Under the pieces are notes generated by a model. The model was given only the letters and a program-made list of their open reading frames with translations, made no database searches and was not told the DNA's origin. The translations under genes and the position numbers were made by a program. This document shows, one piece after another, positions 40,193-50,962 of a DNA stretch of 64,000 nucleotides (the stretch's first letter is position 1; every line of letters starts with the position of its first letter). The stretch is from NCBI RefSeq assembly GCF_002863565.1, contig NZ_PGUW01000024.1, positions 165,193 through 229,192 of the forward strand, given 5' to 3'. Source of the DNA: Bacillus sp. V5-8f (GTDB lineage Bacteria > Bacillota > Bacilli > Bacillales > DSM-1321).

Positions 40193-40792
40193 ATGAAACC
40201 TTTATCAGTGTATACAGGAAAAGCGGCAGTTCTGGATAGGGCTAATGTCGATACAGACCAGATTATTCCGAAGCAATTTTTAAAAAGGATTGAACGGACT
40301 GGATTTGGCGAGTACTTGTTTTTCGATTGGCGCTACGACAGTGAAGGAAATGAAAAAAAGGACTTTGAACTGAACCAGCCTCAAAATAAAGGGGCAGGTA
40401 TCTTGATAGCTGGGGAGAACTTTGGTTGCGGTTCTTCGCGGGAGCATGCGCCGTGGTCGCTTCAGGACTATGGATTTGATGTTATTATCGCTCCTTCATT
40501 CGCGGATATTTTTCAAAATAACTGCCTAAAGAATGGAATGCTTCCGATTGCCTTGAAAAAGGAAGAAGTTCGTAGTTTAATGGATGCGGCAGAAGGTGAG
40601 GGGCATGAAATCTCTGTTGACCTCCCAGCGCAGACTGTCTCAGATAATAAAGGTTTCAAAGCCACTTTCGACATTCATCCTTATTGGAAAGAGATGCTCA
40701 TAAATGGCTGGGATGAAATCTCTATTACTCTTCAATATAGCCCGCAAATTGAAGAATTTGAAAATAGAAAAAGCCCGATTTCTACTATTTAA
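40193..40792 (+). CDS. leuD: 3-isopropylmalate dehydratase small subunit
   Basis: 199 residues. Swivelling aconitase C-domain with 'RANVDTDQIIPKQFLK', the substrate-binding 'ENFGCGSSREHAPWSL' and 'PSFADIFQNNCLKNG'. It pairs with LeuC. GGGAGG is nine bases upstream. It is the last gene of the operon and is followed by a terminator. Confidence 0.96.
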   Translation: MKPLSVYTGKAAVLDRANVDTDQIIPKQFLKRIERTGFGEYLFFDWRYDSEGNEKKDFELNQPQNKGAGILIAGENFGCGSSREHAPWSLQDYGFDVIIAPSFADIFQNNCLKNGMLPIALKKEEVRSLMDAAEGEGHEISVDLPAQTVSDNKGFKATFDIHPYWKEMLINGWDEISITLQYSPQIEEFENRKSPISTI

Positions 40793-40818
40793 AATGCGAG
40801 TAGAAGTAAGATGCCAGT

Positions 40819-40846
40819 GCTGCACATACATTGTGCAGCCTTTTTC
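40819..40846 (+). terminator. terminator of ilv-leu
   Basis: GCTGCACA / TGTGCAGC then CTTTTTC. Confidence 0.85.
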
Positions 40847-40955
40847 ATTTTACTTTGCTATTGAAGCAGTGAGAGTACGGGTATAATTTTGTATTTCCAT
40901 CCAAACCATGCTAAACTGATTTTCATTAAAGAGAAAAAGTGAGGCGGAGTTGCCG

Positions 40956-41984
40956 ATGAACGGAAATGAAAAACAGTCCAAGAAAGATAATATCGTTCTC
41001 TTTCCCAATCTTGCCGAACGGCTGATTAATAAAGGTTTGGACCATCTTGAAAAAAAAGAGTTCAGGCAGGCTGCCTCACTTTTTTCACAGGCAAGGGACC
41101 TTGAACCCGAAAATCCGGATTTAAACGTTGGATTGGTTGTCTCTCTGGTAGAACTTGGCTATTATTCAGAGGCCAAGGATCTATGCAAAGAACTCCTAAA
41201 CAAGGGGATAGGAGACTATTTCCAAGTCGTTACTATTTACTTGATGGTGCTGCTTCAACTGAACGGGCATGAGGAAATGGTGTCTACAATCAGGGCCTTG
41301 CTTGAGGATGACCATATTCCCCCTGATAAGATCGAACACTTTGAGAAGATGCTGGAATTCAGCGAACGTGTACTGGAAGAAAAAAACAGCCAGGAGAGTA
41401 TCAAGGAAGAAAAAATATATCAGGAAATCGAAAAAGAGGGTTTGTTTGAACAAAAAACGGAAAGCGGGATTATGCGAACGATTTCTAGGCTTACAGAAGT
41501 AAATATTAGACCATATGTACCGGAAATCAAGCAGTTTTTACGAGAGGAACAGGGCAATCCATTTTATAAAACATTGTTGATCAATATTTTGAGGGAGCAG
41601 GAGTATGACAAAGAGGTAGAGTTAAGGAAGTTTAATGAGACAGCAACATTCATTCCCGCCAACCTTTTTGATGTGGTGCAAAGTCCATTTTATATCGAAG
41701 TTTCAAAACTGGTAGAAGCAAATCTTGGCCAGGAGAACCCTACGCTTCTTGAAATGGTTAAAAGTTTAATTGAAAGGCATAATTTTATTTTCTACCCAAA
41801 CGACCCATCTAAGGGCCATTTTTTAGAATGGGCAGCCTCTTACCAATTACTAGCAGCAGAATATCAAGGGATGGATCCGATAGCAGAGGAAATTGCAGAA
41901 TCATATCGAGTTGAGGCTAAAGCCATAACGAACATAGTATCATATATGAAGAAAATTGAAGAAATTTCTTACCCGATAATTTAA
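40956..41984 (+). CDS. ysoA: TPR-repeat protein YsoA
   Basis: 342 residues. N-terminal tetratricopeptide pairs (about 18-120, 'GLDHLEKKEFRQAASLFSQA' then 'LNVGLVVSLVELGYYSEAKD'), a charged coiled coil (about 135-165), and a C-terminal helical region without a known fold. TPR proteins serve as interaction scaffolds; the partner is unknown. ATG at 40956 lies six bases after GGAG; a TTG at 40950 is too near. It lies between leuD and tig as in B. subtilis. Confidence 0.88.
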   Translation: MNGNEKQSKKDNIVLFPNLAERLINKGLDHLEKKEFRQAASLFSQARDLEPENPDLNVGLVVSLVELGYYSEAKDLCKELLNKGIGDYFQVVTIYLMVLLQLNGHEEMVSTIRALLEDDHIPPDKIEHFEKMLEFSERVLEEKNSQESIKEEKIYQEIEKEGLFEQKTESGIMRTISRLTEVNIRPYVPEIKQFLREEQGNPFYKTLLINILREQEYDKEVELRKFNETATFIPANLFDVVQSPFYIEVSKLVEANLGQENPTLLEMVKSLIERHNFIFYPNDPSKGHFLEWAASYQLLAAEYQGMDPIAEEIAESYRVEAKAITNIVSYMKKIEEISYPII

Positions 41985-41994
41985 CTGATTGCTG

Positions 41995-42022
41995 TTGAAA
42001 CCAGAGGATCCTGTGATATAAT
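41995..42022 (+). promoter_or_regulatory. sigma-A promoter of tig
   Basis: TTGAAA (41995-42000), 16-base spacer, perfect TATAAT (42017-42022). The leader is about 135 bases and holds a GGATCC...GTTGGGTTT fold of no clear role. Confidence 0.75.
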
Positions 42023-42165
42023 GTAGGGGTTGTAGTATACCCAGTATAAAAACACAACGGATCCCAACTGTTGGGTTTATATGAAGGATGACTTGTTAAG
42101 TGAGTACATAGCAGATTCATCCAACTGCTTATTTATTATTTATATAGATTTTTGGAGGGAAACAC

Positions 42166-43458
42166 ATGTCTGTAAAATGGGAAAAGCAAGAAGGGAACCA
42201 AGGCGTTCTTACAGTTGAAGTAGACGCAGCAAAAGTGAACGAAAGCTTAGACGCTGCATTTAAAAAGGTTGTTAAACAGGTGAATGTACCTGGTTTCCGT
42301 AAAGGCAAGATGCCTCGCCAAATGTTCGAAAAGAGATTTGGTGTAGAATCTTTGTACCAGGATGCTCTAGATATCATCTTGCCGGACGCTTATGCGGATG
42401 CTGTTGAAGAAGCAGGAATCAACCCGGTAGACCGTCCTGAAATCGATATCGACCAAATGGAAAAAGGGAAAAACTTAATCTTTAAGGCTACTGTTACGGT
42501 TAAGCCTGAAGTTAAATTGGGCGATTACATAGGGCTTGAGGTTGAGAAGTTTGAAACTGAAGTTACCGCTGAAGACGTTGAAAACGAACTGAAATCCTTG
42601 CAAGAGCGCCACGCTGAGCTTGTGATCCGTGAAGAAGGAGCTGCTGAGAACGGGGATACAGTAGTAATTGATTTCGAAGGATTTGTTGACGGTGAAGCCT
42701 TTGAAGGTGGAGCTTCAGAAAATTATTCCCTTGAAATTGGTTCAAATTCCTTTATTCCAGGCTTTGAGGAACAATTGGTAGGCCTTGAGACAGGAGCCGA
42801 AAAAGATGTCGAAGTAACTTTCCCTGAGGAATACCACGCAGCAGAGCTTGCTGGAAAACCTGCTGTATTCAAAGTGAAAGTTCACGAAATAAAAACAAAG
42901 CAACTTCCTGAATTGGACGATGAGTTCGCAAAAGATGCTGATGAAGAAGTTGAAACATTGGCTGAATTAAGGGAAAAGTTACAGAAGAAGCTAGAGCATG
43001 ACAAGAAGCATGAACAAGAACATTTCATCCAGGATACCGTGGTAGAAAAAGCAGTTGCAAACGTTGAAATTGACCTTCCTGAAGTAATGATTACAAACGA
43101 AGTAGACCGTATGGTTGACGAGTTTGGACAGCGTCTGCAAGCTCAGGGTATGAACTTGGAGTTATACTTCCAGTTCTCCGGCCAGGATGAAGAAGCATTG
43201 AGAGGGCAAATGAAAGAAGAAGCTGAAGGCCGTGTACGGACAAGCCTTACTTTGGAAGCAATTGCGGATGCTGAGAACATTGAAGCCACTGAGGAAGACG
43301 TGGATGCAGAAGTTGCCAAAATGGCTGAAATGTATAACATGGATGTTGACACAATCAAGAAAGCATTGGGAAGCACAGAAGGCATTAAATCTGACCTGCG
43401 TATCCGCAAGGCCATTGATTTCCTTGTTGAAAACAGTACAACTGTAGAAGCAAAATAA
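42166..43458 (+). CDS. tig: trigger factor
   Basis: 430 residues. Ribosome-binding N-domain with the signature '[19 protein letters not shown]' (about 43-62), FKBP-type peptidyl-prolyl isomerase (about 160-245, '[19 protein letters not shown]', 'FIPGFEEQL') and C-terminal chaperone arms. It shields nascent chains at the exit tunnel. GGAGGG is eight bases before ATG. It precedes clpX, a common bacterial order, but here with its own terminator. Confidence 0.97.
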   Translation: MSVKWEKQEGNQGVLTVEVDAAKVNESLDAAFKKVVKQVNVPGFRKGKMPRQMFEKRFGVESLYQDALDIILPDAYADAVEEAGINPVDRPEIDIDQMEKGKNLIFKATVTVKPEVKLGDYIGLEVEKFETEVTAEDVENELKSLQERHAELVIREEGAAENGDTVVIDFEGFVDGEAFEGGASENYSLEIGSNSFIPGFEEQLVGLETGAEKDVEVTFPEEYHAAELAGKPAVFKVKVHEIKTKQLPELDDEFAKDADEEVETLAELREKLQKKLEHDKKHEQEHFIQDTVVEKAVANVEIDLPEVMITNEVDRMVDEFGQRLQAQGMNLELYFQFSGQDEEALRGQMKEEAEGRVRTSLTLEAIADAENIEATEEDVDAEVAKMAEMYNMDVDTIKKALGSTEGIKSDLRIRKAIDFLVENSTTVEAK

Positions 43459-43481
43459 TAATTTTGAATTACCATACAGTG

Positions 43482-43511
43482 ACAAGGCGCGAATTTTCGT
43501 GCCTTGTTTTA
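43482..43511 (+). terminator. terminator after tig
   Basis: ACAAGGCGCGAA / TTCGTGCCTTGT with a two-base loop region, then TTTTAT. Confidence 0.85.
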
Positions 43512-43760
43512 TACATAAGAACTTCCAAAATATAGGTTACAAAAAAAGACAAAAATTCCTATATTATATCCCATACTAATGCAAATTACCTGATTGATTT
43601 TTTGTTGATTTCAGTGTAGATTAATTCTAATACGGCATATACATATTTATACATTTCCCTTGATTTTTTAATTCCTAAGGTTTGGGAATGCTGGCGAAGG
43701 GCAAAATACATATTAGTGATTTTTTTCTTGGATTTATTGGACAACTTACATGGCGGTAAA
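43512..43760. other. AT-rich spacer between tig and clpX
   Basis: No gene that I can support. A minus-strand frame (43586-43807) has protein-like composition but no ribosome site and overlaps the clpX promoter; see findings. Confidence 0.4.
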
Positions 43761-43768
43761 GCATTTTT

Positions 43769-43798
43769 GTTACAAAAATATTGAGAACGTGCTACAAT
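43769..43798 (+). promoter_or_regulatory. sigma-A promoter of clpX
   Basis: GTTACA (43769-43774), 18-base spacer, TACAAT (43793-43798). Confidence 0.6.
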
Positions 43799-43911
43799 GC
43801 AATTCATACCTTCAAATAAAAAATGCTTGCTCAGAAGGAGAATTTTTGAATTTATCGAATGATTCCCTTCTCTATGTATAGAGTTGAAGAGTTTAAAAGG
43901 GGTGAAAGTTC

Positions 43912-45180
43912 ATGTTTAAATTTAATGATGAAAAAGGACAGCTGAAATGTTCCTTCTGCGGCAAAACCCAGGAACAAGTCCGTAAACTAGTAGCCGGTCC
44001 GGGTGTATATATTTGCGATGAGTGTATTGAGCTTTGCACTGAGATCGTTGAAGAAGAGCTAGGAACTGAAGAAGAAGTTGAATTTAAGGATGTTCCAAAA
44101 CCGAAAGAAATTAGGGAAATTCTTGATGAGTACGTGATTGGACAGGAACAGGCCAAGAAATCACTTGCGGTTGCTGTATACAATCACTATAAGCGGATTA
44201 ATTCCAATAGCAAGGTGGATGACGTTGAGCTTTCCAAGAGTAACATTGCCTTGATAGGCCCTACAGGAAGCGGAAAAACCCTGCTTGCCCAGACACTGGC
44301 TCGTTTATTAAACGTTCCATTTGCAATTGCGGATGCAACTTCTTTAACTGAAGCCGGTTATGTTGGGGAAGATGTTGAAAACATTCTCCTGAAGCTGATC
44401 CAGGCAGCTGATTATGACGTGGAAAAGGCGGAAAAAGGTATTATATATATCGATGAAATTGATAAAGTCGCCCGCAAATCAGAAAACCCTTCCATCACTC
44501 GTGATGTATCCGGTGAAGGCGTACAGCAGGCATTGCTGAAAATCCTTGAAGGAACAGTTGCAAGCGTGCCGCCTCAGGGAGGGCGTAAGCATCCCCATCA
44601 AGAATTTATCCAAATTGACACAACGAATATCCTGTTCATTTGCGGCGGGGCATTCGATGGGATTGAACCGATCATTAAACGCCGTTTAGGGCAGAAAGTG
44701 ATTGGATTTGGCACAGATATCAAGAAAGACGATGTGAAGGAAAAGGAATTGCTTTCAAAAGTACTTCCTGAAGATTTATTGCGATTTGGTCTTATTCCGG
44801 AATTCATTGGGCGTATACCTGTCATTGCAACACTTGAACAATTGGATGAGGCTGCGTTGATTGAGATCCTTACAAAACCAAAAAATGCACTTGTAAAACA
44901 GTATCAGAAAATGCTAGAGCTTGATAATGTTGAGCTTGAATTTGAAACTGAAGCATTGGTCGAAATCGCCAAGAAAGCAATTGAACGTAAAACGGGTGCA
45001 CGTGGTTTGCGCTCTATCATTGAGGGTATTATGCTCGAAGTGATGTTTGACCTCCCTTCCCGTAATGATATTGATAAATGTATCATCACTGCTGAAACCG
45101 TTACGGACAATAAGCCGCCAAAGTTAATTTTAACTGACGGAACAACAATCAAGGGTGAAGGAAAGAAAACGTCTGCATAA
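43912..45180 (+). CDS. clpX: ATP-dependent Clp protease ATP-binding subunit ClpX
   Basis: 422 residues. N-terminal zinc-binding domain with Cys13, Cys16, Cys35 and Cys38; AAA+ module with Walker A '[15 protein letters not shown]', pore loop 'GYVGED', Walker B '[10 protein letters not shown]' and sensor-2 region '[10 protein letters not shown]'. 'GRIPVIA' near residue 300 belongs to the small domain junction; the 'IGF' loop ('VIGFGTD') that docks on ClpP is present. It unfolds substrates for ClpP (not in the window). Confidence 0.98.
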   Translation: MFKFNDEKGQLKCSFCGKTQEQVRKLVAGPGVYICDECIELCTEIVEEELGTEEEVEFKDVPKPKEIREILDEYVIGQEQAKKSLAVAVYNHYKRINSNSKVDDVELSKSNIALIGPTGSGKTLLAQTLARLLNVPFAIADATSLTEAGYVGEDVENILLKLIQAADYDVEKAEKGIIYIDEIDKVARKSENPSITRDVSGEGVQQALLKILEGTVASVPPQGGRKHPHQEFIQIDTTNILFICGGAFDGIEPIIKRRLGQKVIGFGTDIKKDDVKEKELLSKVLPEDLLRFGLIPEFIGRIPVIATLEQLDEAALIEILTKPKNALVKQYQKMLELDNVELEFETEALVEIAKKAIERKTGARGLRSIIEGIMLEVMFDLPSRNDIDKCIITAETVTDNKPPKLILTDGTTIKGEGKKTSA

Positions 45181-45208
45181 GGCGTGATGTAAACCCAATA
45201 GTATCGAA

Positions 45209-45238
45209 CAAAGCTGCCATCAATTCGGGCAGCTTTTT
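45209..45238 (+). terminator. terminator after clpX
   Basis: AAAGCTGCC / GGGCAGCTTT around an eight-base loop, then TTTC. Confidence 0.85.
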
Positions 45239-45290
45239 CAGTTCCATTAAAAATTCACCTGATGATAAATCCTCCTCGCCCAAAAAATTG

Positions 45291-45320
45291 GATTATTTCC
45301 AATCACCCAAGGAGATACTA
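45291..45320 (+). promoter_or_regulatory. possible sigma-F promoter of lonB
   Basis: GATTA (45291-45295), 15-base spacer, GGAGATACTA (45311-45320). The -10 matches the sigma-F/G pattern GGNNANANTR at all fixed bases; the -35 is weak. lonB is sigma-F dependent in B. subtilis. Confidence 0.5.
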
Positions 45321-45358
45321 CCAATTACAACATACAAGGGTATGCAGGAGGGATTGCG

Positions 45359-47020
45359 ATGAGCTGGACAGGCATTGCATTGGTGATCCAATTGTTTTTC
45401 GGGATTATCATTGGATTATATTTCTTGAATCTGTTAAAAGGACAAAGAACGCAAAAAGTAACAATTGACCGTGAATCAAAAAAAGAAATGGAACAGCTGC
45501 GTAAAATGCGTGCAATTTCGCTTACAGAACCACTATCGGAGAAGGTCAGACCTACTGCCTTCACTGATATTATAGGCCAGGAAGATGGAATAAAGGCTTT
45601 AAAAGCCGCCTTATGCGGCCCGAATCCGCAACATGTTTTGATATACGGACCTCCGGGTGTTGGAAAAACAGCAGCGGCCAGGTTAGTGTTGGAAGAAGCT
45701 AAAAGAAATGCTAAATCCCCTTTTAGGCAATCAGCTGTATTTATAGAGCTAGATGCAACAACTGCAAGATTTGACGAGAGAGGGATAGCGGACCCTTTGA
45801 TTGGTTCTGTACACGATCCGATTTATCAGGGGGCAGGAGCTATGGGCCAGGCAGGAATACCTCAACCGAAGCAAGGCGCTGTAACGAATGCGCATGGCGG
45901 TGTGTTATTCATTGATGAAATCGGCGAACTTCATACCATTCAGATGAATAAGCTTTTAAAGGTACTGGAGGATCGTAAGGTATTTCTCGAAAGCGCGTAT
46001 TATCAGGAAGAAAACACAAACATACCGACTCACATACATGATATTTTTAAGAATGGCTTTCCGGCTGATTTCCGGATGATAGGTGCCACGACCAGGACAC
46101 CTAGTGAAATTCCTCCGGCAATCAGGTCGCGCTGTATGGAAGTTTTTTTTCGTGAGTTGAACCGGGAAGAAATTATTGAAGTTGCCAAAAAGGCGGCCAA
46201 TAAGGTCAAGTTGTCGATTAGCGATAAAGGGCTTGAAACGGTCTCTGAGTATGCCCGGAACGGCAGGGAAGCAGTAAATATGATTCAAATTCTGGCTGGT
46301 ATCGCCATCACGGAAGATCGTTCCTTTATAAAAGATGAAGACATAGAATGGATTGCGATAAGCAGCCAGCTATCTCCCCGCCTTGACCGCAAAATTGGCC
46401 AAAAGCCCAGGGTTGGTTTCATTAATGGATTAGCCGTACAAGGTCCAAACAGTGGATCTGTCCTTGAAATAGAAGTTACCGTATTGCCCGCAGCTGAAAA
46501 AGGAAGCATTAATATTACAGGAATCGTTGAGGAAGAAAGTATTGGTGGTCAAGGAAAGTCAATACGAAGAAAAAGCATGGCAAAAGGATCGATCGAGAAT
46601 GTGATTACGGTCCTCCGTTCCATGGGAGTACCTGCCGACCAGTTTGATATCCATGTGAATTTTCCCGGCGGGATACCAATCGACGGCCCTTCTGCTGGAA
46701 TTGCGATGGCGACTGGCATTTATTCAGCCATTTATAAAATTCCTGTAGATCATACGATAGCCATGACAGGTGAGATCAGCATCCATGGAATTGTGAAACC
46801 AGTAGGCGGGGTTGTTCCCAAGGTAAGAGCCGCAATATTGGCAGGGGCAAAAACGGTGATTATCCCCGCCGAAAATATGCAGTCCATATTAGAAGAAATG
46901 GAAGGCATTGAAATCATCCCGGTGACAACCATAAAAGAGGTATTCGAGAAAGCGTTGAAGAAAGATATGATCCCTGATCATATTTTGCCGGAATTAAGCT
47001 CAAAAAAAGAGAGTGTTTAA
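45359..47020 (+). CDS. lonB: forespore ATP-dependent protease LonB
   Basis: 553 residues. One N-terminal membrane helix (about 5-25), AAA+ domain with Walker A '[13 protein letters not shown]' and Walker B 'VLFIDEIGEL', and a C-terminal Lon S16 protease domain with catalytic Ser in 'DGPSAGIAMATGI' and Lys in 'GGVVPKVRAAILAGAKTV'. It lacks the long Lon N-domain, unlike LonA. In B. subtilis it is localised to the forespore. AGGAGGG is six bases before ATG. It stands immediately before lonA. Confidence 0.96.
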   Translation: MSWTGIALVIQLFFGIIIGLYFLNLLKGQRTQKVTIDRESKKEMEQLRKMRAISLTEPLSEKVRPTAFTDIIGQEDGIKALKAALCGPNPQHVLIYGPPGVGKTAAARLVLEEAKRNAKSPFRQSAVFIELDATTARFDERGIADPLIGSVHDPIYQGAGAMGQAGIPQPKQGAVTNAHGGVLFIDEIGELHTIQMNKLLKVLEDRKVFLESAYYQEENTNIPTHIHDIFKNGFPADFRMIGATTRTPSEIPPAIRSRCMEVFFRELNREEIIEVAKKAANKVKLSISDKGLETVSEYARNGREAVNMIQILAGIAITEDRSFIKDEDIEWIAISSQLSPRLDRKIGQKPRVGFINGLAVQGPNSGSVLEIEVTVLPAAEKGSINITGIVEEESIGGQGKSIRRKSMAKGSIENVITVLRSMGVPADQFDIHVNFPGGIPIDGPSAGIAMATGIYSAIYKIPVDHTIAMTGEISIHGIVKPVGGVVPKVRAAILAGAKTVIIPAENMQSILEEMEGIEIIPVTTIKEVFEKALKKDMIPDHILPELSSKKESV

Positions 47021-47243
47021 GCTTGCTTCGGCTTCCTATGAAATCGCCGCTGGACCTCAAATCGCCGCCAAGCTTTATTACGTGCTTTTAATGGGTTTTT
47101 TGTACATAATAGAGGGAAAGCAAGTGTTAAATGAAACAATAGACACTTGATTTCAAATAGGATAGAATTGTTAAAAGACTGGCTGCGCTGGTAAAGTTAT
47201 ACACAATGTAGACGATGCGATAAATGAGTGGAGGTGTCAGGCA

Positions 47244-49565
47244 ATGGCTGATAACGAAATCATCGTCCCCCTCCTGCCGCTTAGAGGATTGCTTGTATAT
47301 CCGACAATGGTGCTGCATCTGGATGTCGGACGGGAAAAATCTGTACAGGCCCTTGAAAAAGCAATGGTGGAAGACCATCTTATCTTTTTAACGACACAAA
47401 AAGATGTATCCCTGGATGAACCAGGTGAAGATGATATATACAAAATGGGAACACTAACCAAGGTTAAGCAGATGTTAAAGCTGCCAAACGGTACGATCCG
47501 CGTGTTGGTGGAAGGATTGAGCCGGGCGGAACTCACAGCCTTCTATGATCATGATACACATTTTTCCGCCAAGCTTGAAGTTTATGAGGACAGCGCGGAA
47601 AAAGAGATCGAGCATCAGGCTTTGATGAGAACGCTTTTGGAGTATTTTGAGCAATATATAAAAATGTCCAAGAAAATTTCCGCAGAAACTTTTTCCTCGA
47701 CGGCCGATATTGAGGAGCCAGGAAGGCTTGCCGATATTATTGCGTCCCATCTGCCTTTAAAGCTTAAAGAAAAGCAGGAAATATTGGAAACAATAGATGT
47801 GAAAAAGCGCCTGAGCCGCGTCATTGAAATCATCAATAACGAAAAAGAAGTTTTAAATCTCGAGAAGAAAATTGGGCAGAGGGTCAAGCGCTCCATGGAA
47901 AGGACCCAAAAAGAATACTACCTGCGCGAGCAAATGAAAGCCATTCAGAAAGAATTAGGCGATAAAGAAGGAAAAACAGGCGAAATTGAACAACTGACTG
48001 AAAAAATAGAGGCTGCCGGAATGCCGGAGCATGTGAAGGAAACTGCGTTCAAGGAATTGGATCGCTACGAGAAGATCCCTGCAAGTTCTGCCGAAAGCGC
48101 GGTCATTCGCAATTATATTGACTGGCTCGTTTCTATACCATGGACTGATGCGACTAAGGATGATCTGAACATCCATAAAGCGGAAAAGATTTTAAACCGC
48201 GATCATCACGGGTTGGAAAAAGTAAAAGAACGTGTATTGGAATATTTGGCCGTTCAACAATTGACAAACTCATTAAAGGGTCCAATCCTTTGCCTTGCTG
48301 GACCTCCGGGTGTCGGTAAAACAAGCCTGGCAAAATCAATTGCTTCCTCTTTGAACCGAAACTTTGTCAGGATTTCACTTGGTGGTGTCCGTGATGAATC
48401 CGAAATCCGCGGCCATAGACGGACATATGTCGGCGCTATGCCAGGCAGGATCATCCAGGGTATGAAAAAAGCAGGAACAGTAAATCCGGTATTCCTTCTG
48501 GATGAGATCGATAAAATGTCGAATGACTTTAGGGGAGACCCTTCTGCAGCCATGCTTGAAGTGCTCGACCCTGAGCAAAATCACAATTTCAGTGACCACT
48601 ATATTGAAGAACCATATGATCTATCAAATGTTATGTTTATAGCTACGGCAAATAATCTGGCAACGATACCAGGGCCGCTGCGGGACCGAATGGAGATCAT
48701 CTCGATTGCTGGTTATACGGAAATAGAGAAGCTTCACATCTCTAAGGACCATTTGCTCCCACGCCAAATGGAAAAGCACGGGCTGCAAAAATCCCAGTTG
48801 CAAATTCGGGATGACGCATTTATGGCGATCATCAGGTTCTATACAAGGGAAGCCGGTGTAAGAAGCCTAGAACGCCAGCTTGCCAGCATTTGCCGGAAAA
48901 CTGCGAAAATCATTGTTTCCGGTGAAAAAAAGCGAGTTGTGGTTAATGACAAAAACATTGAAGAATTTCTCGGCAAGCGCATTTTCCGTTATGGCCAGGC
49001 AGAGCTTGAAGACCAGGTAGGTGTCGCAACGGGGCTTGCTTACACTACAGTAGGCGGCGATACCCTTCAGATTGAAGTCTCCCTGTCCCCTGGTAAAGGA
49101 AAACTTATTTTGACCGGAAAGCTTGGGGATGTAATGAAGGAATCTGCACAAGCTGCGTTTAGCTACATTCGTTCAAAGACAGAGGAATTAAAAATTGATC
49201 CGAATTTCCATGAAAACCATGATATCCATATCCATGTGCCTGAGGGAGCTGTCCCGAAAGATGGCCCTTCTGCCGGTATTACGATTGCGACTGCCTTGAT
49301 TTCTGCACTTACAGGACGCCCAATACGGAGAGAAGTTGGTATGACAGGTGAAATCACCCTTAGAGGACGCGTGCTTCCTATCGGTGGCCTGAAAGAGAAG
49401 TCGCTAAGCGCTCACCGCGCTGGCTTAACGAAAGTGATCATGCCTAAGGATAATGAAAAGGATATTGATGATATTCCGGAGAGCGTACGTAATGAATTGG
49501 AGTTTGTACCTGTCTCCCATCTTGATGAAGTTCTAGAGCATGCATTGGCAGGTGACAAGGATTGA
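47244..49565 (+). CDS. lonA: ATP-dependent protease La (LonA)
   Basis: 773 residues. N-terminal Lon substrate domain (about 1-200), coiled coil, AAA+ (Walker A '[16 protein letters not shown]' near 355, Walker B '[10 protein letters not shown]') and S16 protease domain (catalytic Ser in '[14 protein letters not shown]', Lys in '[15 protein letters not shown]'). It degrades misfolded and regulatory proteins. GGAGGTG is before the ATG. The last bases overlap engB. The 223-base leader has two direct copies of AAATCGCCGC (47041 and 47059) but no promoter I can name. Confidence 0.97.
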   Translation: MADNEIIVPLLPLRGLLVYPTMVLHLDVGREKSVQALEKAMVEDHLIFLTTQKDVSLDEPGEDDIYKMGTLTKVKQMLKLPNGTIRVLVEGLSRAELTAFYDHDTHFSAKLEVYEDSAEKEIEHQALMRTLLEYFEQYIKMSKKISAETFSSTADIEEPGRLADIIASHLPLKLKEKQEILETIDVKKRLSRVIEIINNEKEVLNLEKKIGQRVKRSMERTQKEYYLREQMKAIQKELGDKEGKTGEIEQLTEKIEAAGMPEHVKETAFKELDRYEKIPASSAESAVIRNYIDWLVSIPWTDATKDDLNIHKAEKILNRDHHGLEKVKERVLEYLAVQQLTNSLKGPILCLAGPPGVGKTSLAKSIASSLNRNFVRISLGGVRDESEIRGHRRTYVGAMPGRIIQGMKKAGTVNPVFLLDEIDKMSNDFRGDPSAAMLEVLDPEQNHNFSDHYIEEPYDLSNVMFIATANNLATIPGPLRDRMEIISIAGYTEIEKLHISKDHLLPRQMEKHGLQKSQLQIRDDAFMAIIRFYTREAGVRSLERQLASICRKTAKIIVSGEKKRVVVNDKNIEEFLGKRIFRYGQAELEDQVGVATGLAYTTVGGDTLQIEVSLSPGKGKLILTGKLGDVMKESAQAAFSYIRSKTEELKIDPNFHENHDIHIHVPEGAVPKDGPSAGITIATALISALTGRPIRREVGMTGEITLRGRVLPIGGLKEKSLSAHRAGLTKVIMPKDNEKDIDDIPESVRNELEFVPVSHLDEVLEHALAGDKD

Positions 49566-50143
49566 AGGTAACAAGTGCGGATATTGTCATCAGTGCTGTC
49601 AAGCCTGAGCAATATCCAACCGATCCGCTTCCTGAATTTGCACTTGCTGGGCGTTCGAATGTTGGGAAATCCAGTTTCATCAACAAAATGATAAACCGGA
49701 AAAGCCTGGCGAGAACCTCGTCCAAGCCTGGAAAGACGCAAACCCTTAATTTTTATATCATTAACGATGAATTGCACTTCGTCGATGTTCCGGGTTACGG
49801 CTATGCCAAGGTGTCAAAAACAGAGCGGGCGGCATGGGGGAAAATGATAGAGACCTACTTTACTTCCCGTAAACAACTGCGTGCAGCATTATTAATCGTT
49901 GATTTGCGCCATCCCCCTTCCAGTGATGATGTGATGATGTACGATTTTTTGAAGCATCATGAGCTTCCCTGTATTGTCATTGCGACGAAAGCGGATAAGA
50001 TCCCGAAAGGAAAGTGGCAAAAACACTTAAAGGTAGTGCGTGAAACGCTGGATTTGGATCCGGAAGACCAATTAATCTTATTTTCCGGTGAAACAGGACA
50101 GGGTAAAGAACAGGCGTGGAGTGCATTACAATCACTTATGTAA
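49562..50143 (+). CDS. engB: ribosome biogenesis GTPase EngB/YsxC
   Basis: 193 residues. TRAFAC GTPase: P-loop '[16 protein letters not shown]' (G1), '[11 protein letters not shown]' (G2), 'DVPGYG' (G3), 'TKADK' (G4). It is essential for maturation of the 50S ribosomal subunit. The TTG start lies in the lonA stop codon (four-base overlap), with AGGTGA upstream; the first residues [10 protein letters not shown] align with YsxC. lonA and engB are thus coupled. Confidence 0.96.
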   Translation: MKVTSADIVISAVKPEQYPTDPLPEFALAGRSNVGKSSFINKMINRKSLARTSSKPGKTQTLNFYIINDELHFVDVPGYGYAKVSKTERAAWGKMIETYFTSRKQLRAALLIVDLRHPPSSDDVMMYDFLKHHELPCIVIATKADKIPKGKWQKHLKVVRETLDLDPEDQLILFSGETGQGKEQAWSALQSLM

Positions 50144-50145
50144 GA

Positions 50146-50173
50146 AGACAGGGTTTTTCCCTGTCTTTTTTCT
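50146..50173 (+). terminator. terminator after engB
   Basis: GACAGGG-TTTTT-CCCTGTC followed by six T; perfect stem. It separates engB from the sirtuin gene, whose ribosome site begins only seven bases further. Confidence 0.88.
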
Positions 50174-50195
50174 TCTTAACAAGGAGGGAAACATA

Positions 50196-50933
50196 TTGAG
50201 TTTATTTGAGGGGAAAATCAAGCTGTTAAAAGATTGGATCGGCCAATCTGAACGAATTGCTATACTGACAGGGGCAGGAGTAAGCACAGAAAGTGGGCTT
50301 AGGGATTTTCGTTCTAATGAAGGGATTTTTGCAGGAGAAGAACCAATCGAATATTACCTTTCACGTTCTTATTTTAATAGACATCCCGACGAATTTTGGA
50401 AGAAATATAAAACGATATTTCATTTGAAGCAATTACACGGTTATCAGCCTAGCCTTGCCCACACATTTCTAGCCGGTCTTGAAACAAAAGGAAAGGACAT
50501 TACAATCATTACTCAAAATGTAGATGGTCTGCACCAGAAAGCGGGAAGCACCAATGTGATAGAGGTACATGGAACCGTTACAAGTGCGACATGCCCGAAT
50601 TGTGGAAGAATATATGATTTCTCCTGTGTAATGGAAATGGAAGTGCCAGTATGTAAGAATTGTGGAAAGGTTCTAAACCCGGATATCGTTCTATATGGGG
50701 ATGCTATCCATGGATGGGAGGAAGCGGAAAGAAGTGTGATGGAAGCGGATCTGTTCCTAGCCATGGGTACATCTCTTTCCGTCACTCCAGTCAATATGTT
50801 TCCTTCTTTGGCGCATGACGCGGGTGTCCCGCACAGAGGATTGCTGAACAATGAACCCACCATCATGGATCGTTATTTTGACTTAATTGTGGAAGAGAGG
50901 CTGGGAACTGTCTTCGAAGCCTTATCCAAATGA
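50196..50933 (+). CDS. Sir2-family NAD-dependent protein deacylase
   Basis: 245 residues. Sirtuin motifs in order: 'ILTGAGVSTESGLRDFRS' (NAD site), 'TQNVDGLHQKAG', catalytic His in 'EVHGT', a zinc set 'CPNCG' and 'CKNCG', and 'LAMGTSLSVTPVN'. It removes acyl groups from lysines using NAD. TTG at 50196 follows AAGGAGGG; longer in-frame extensions run back through the terminator and engB and are rejected. B. subtilis has its sirtuin (SrtN) elsewhere, so this gene is an addition at the engB-ysxD junction. No promoter of its own is obvious. Confidence 0.92.
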   Translation: MSLFEGKIKLLKDWIGQSERIAILTGAGVSTESGLRDFRSNEGIFAGEEPIEYYLSRSYFNRHPDEFWKKYKTIFHLKQLHGYQPSLAHTFLAGLETKGKDITIITQNVDGLHQKAGSTNVIEVHGTVTSATCPNCGRIYDFSCVMEMEVPVCKNCGKVLNPDIVLYGDAIHGWEEAERSVMEADLFLAMGTSLSVTPVNMFPSLAHDAGVPHRGLLNNEPTIMDRYFDLIVEERLGTVFEALSK

Positions 50934-50962
50934 AGAACCAGGTTCGATTTTTTCCGGGCCTC

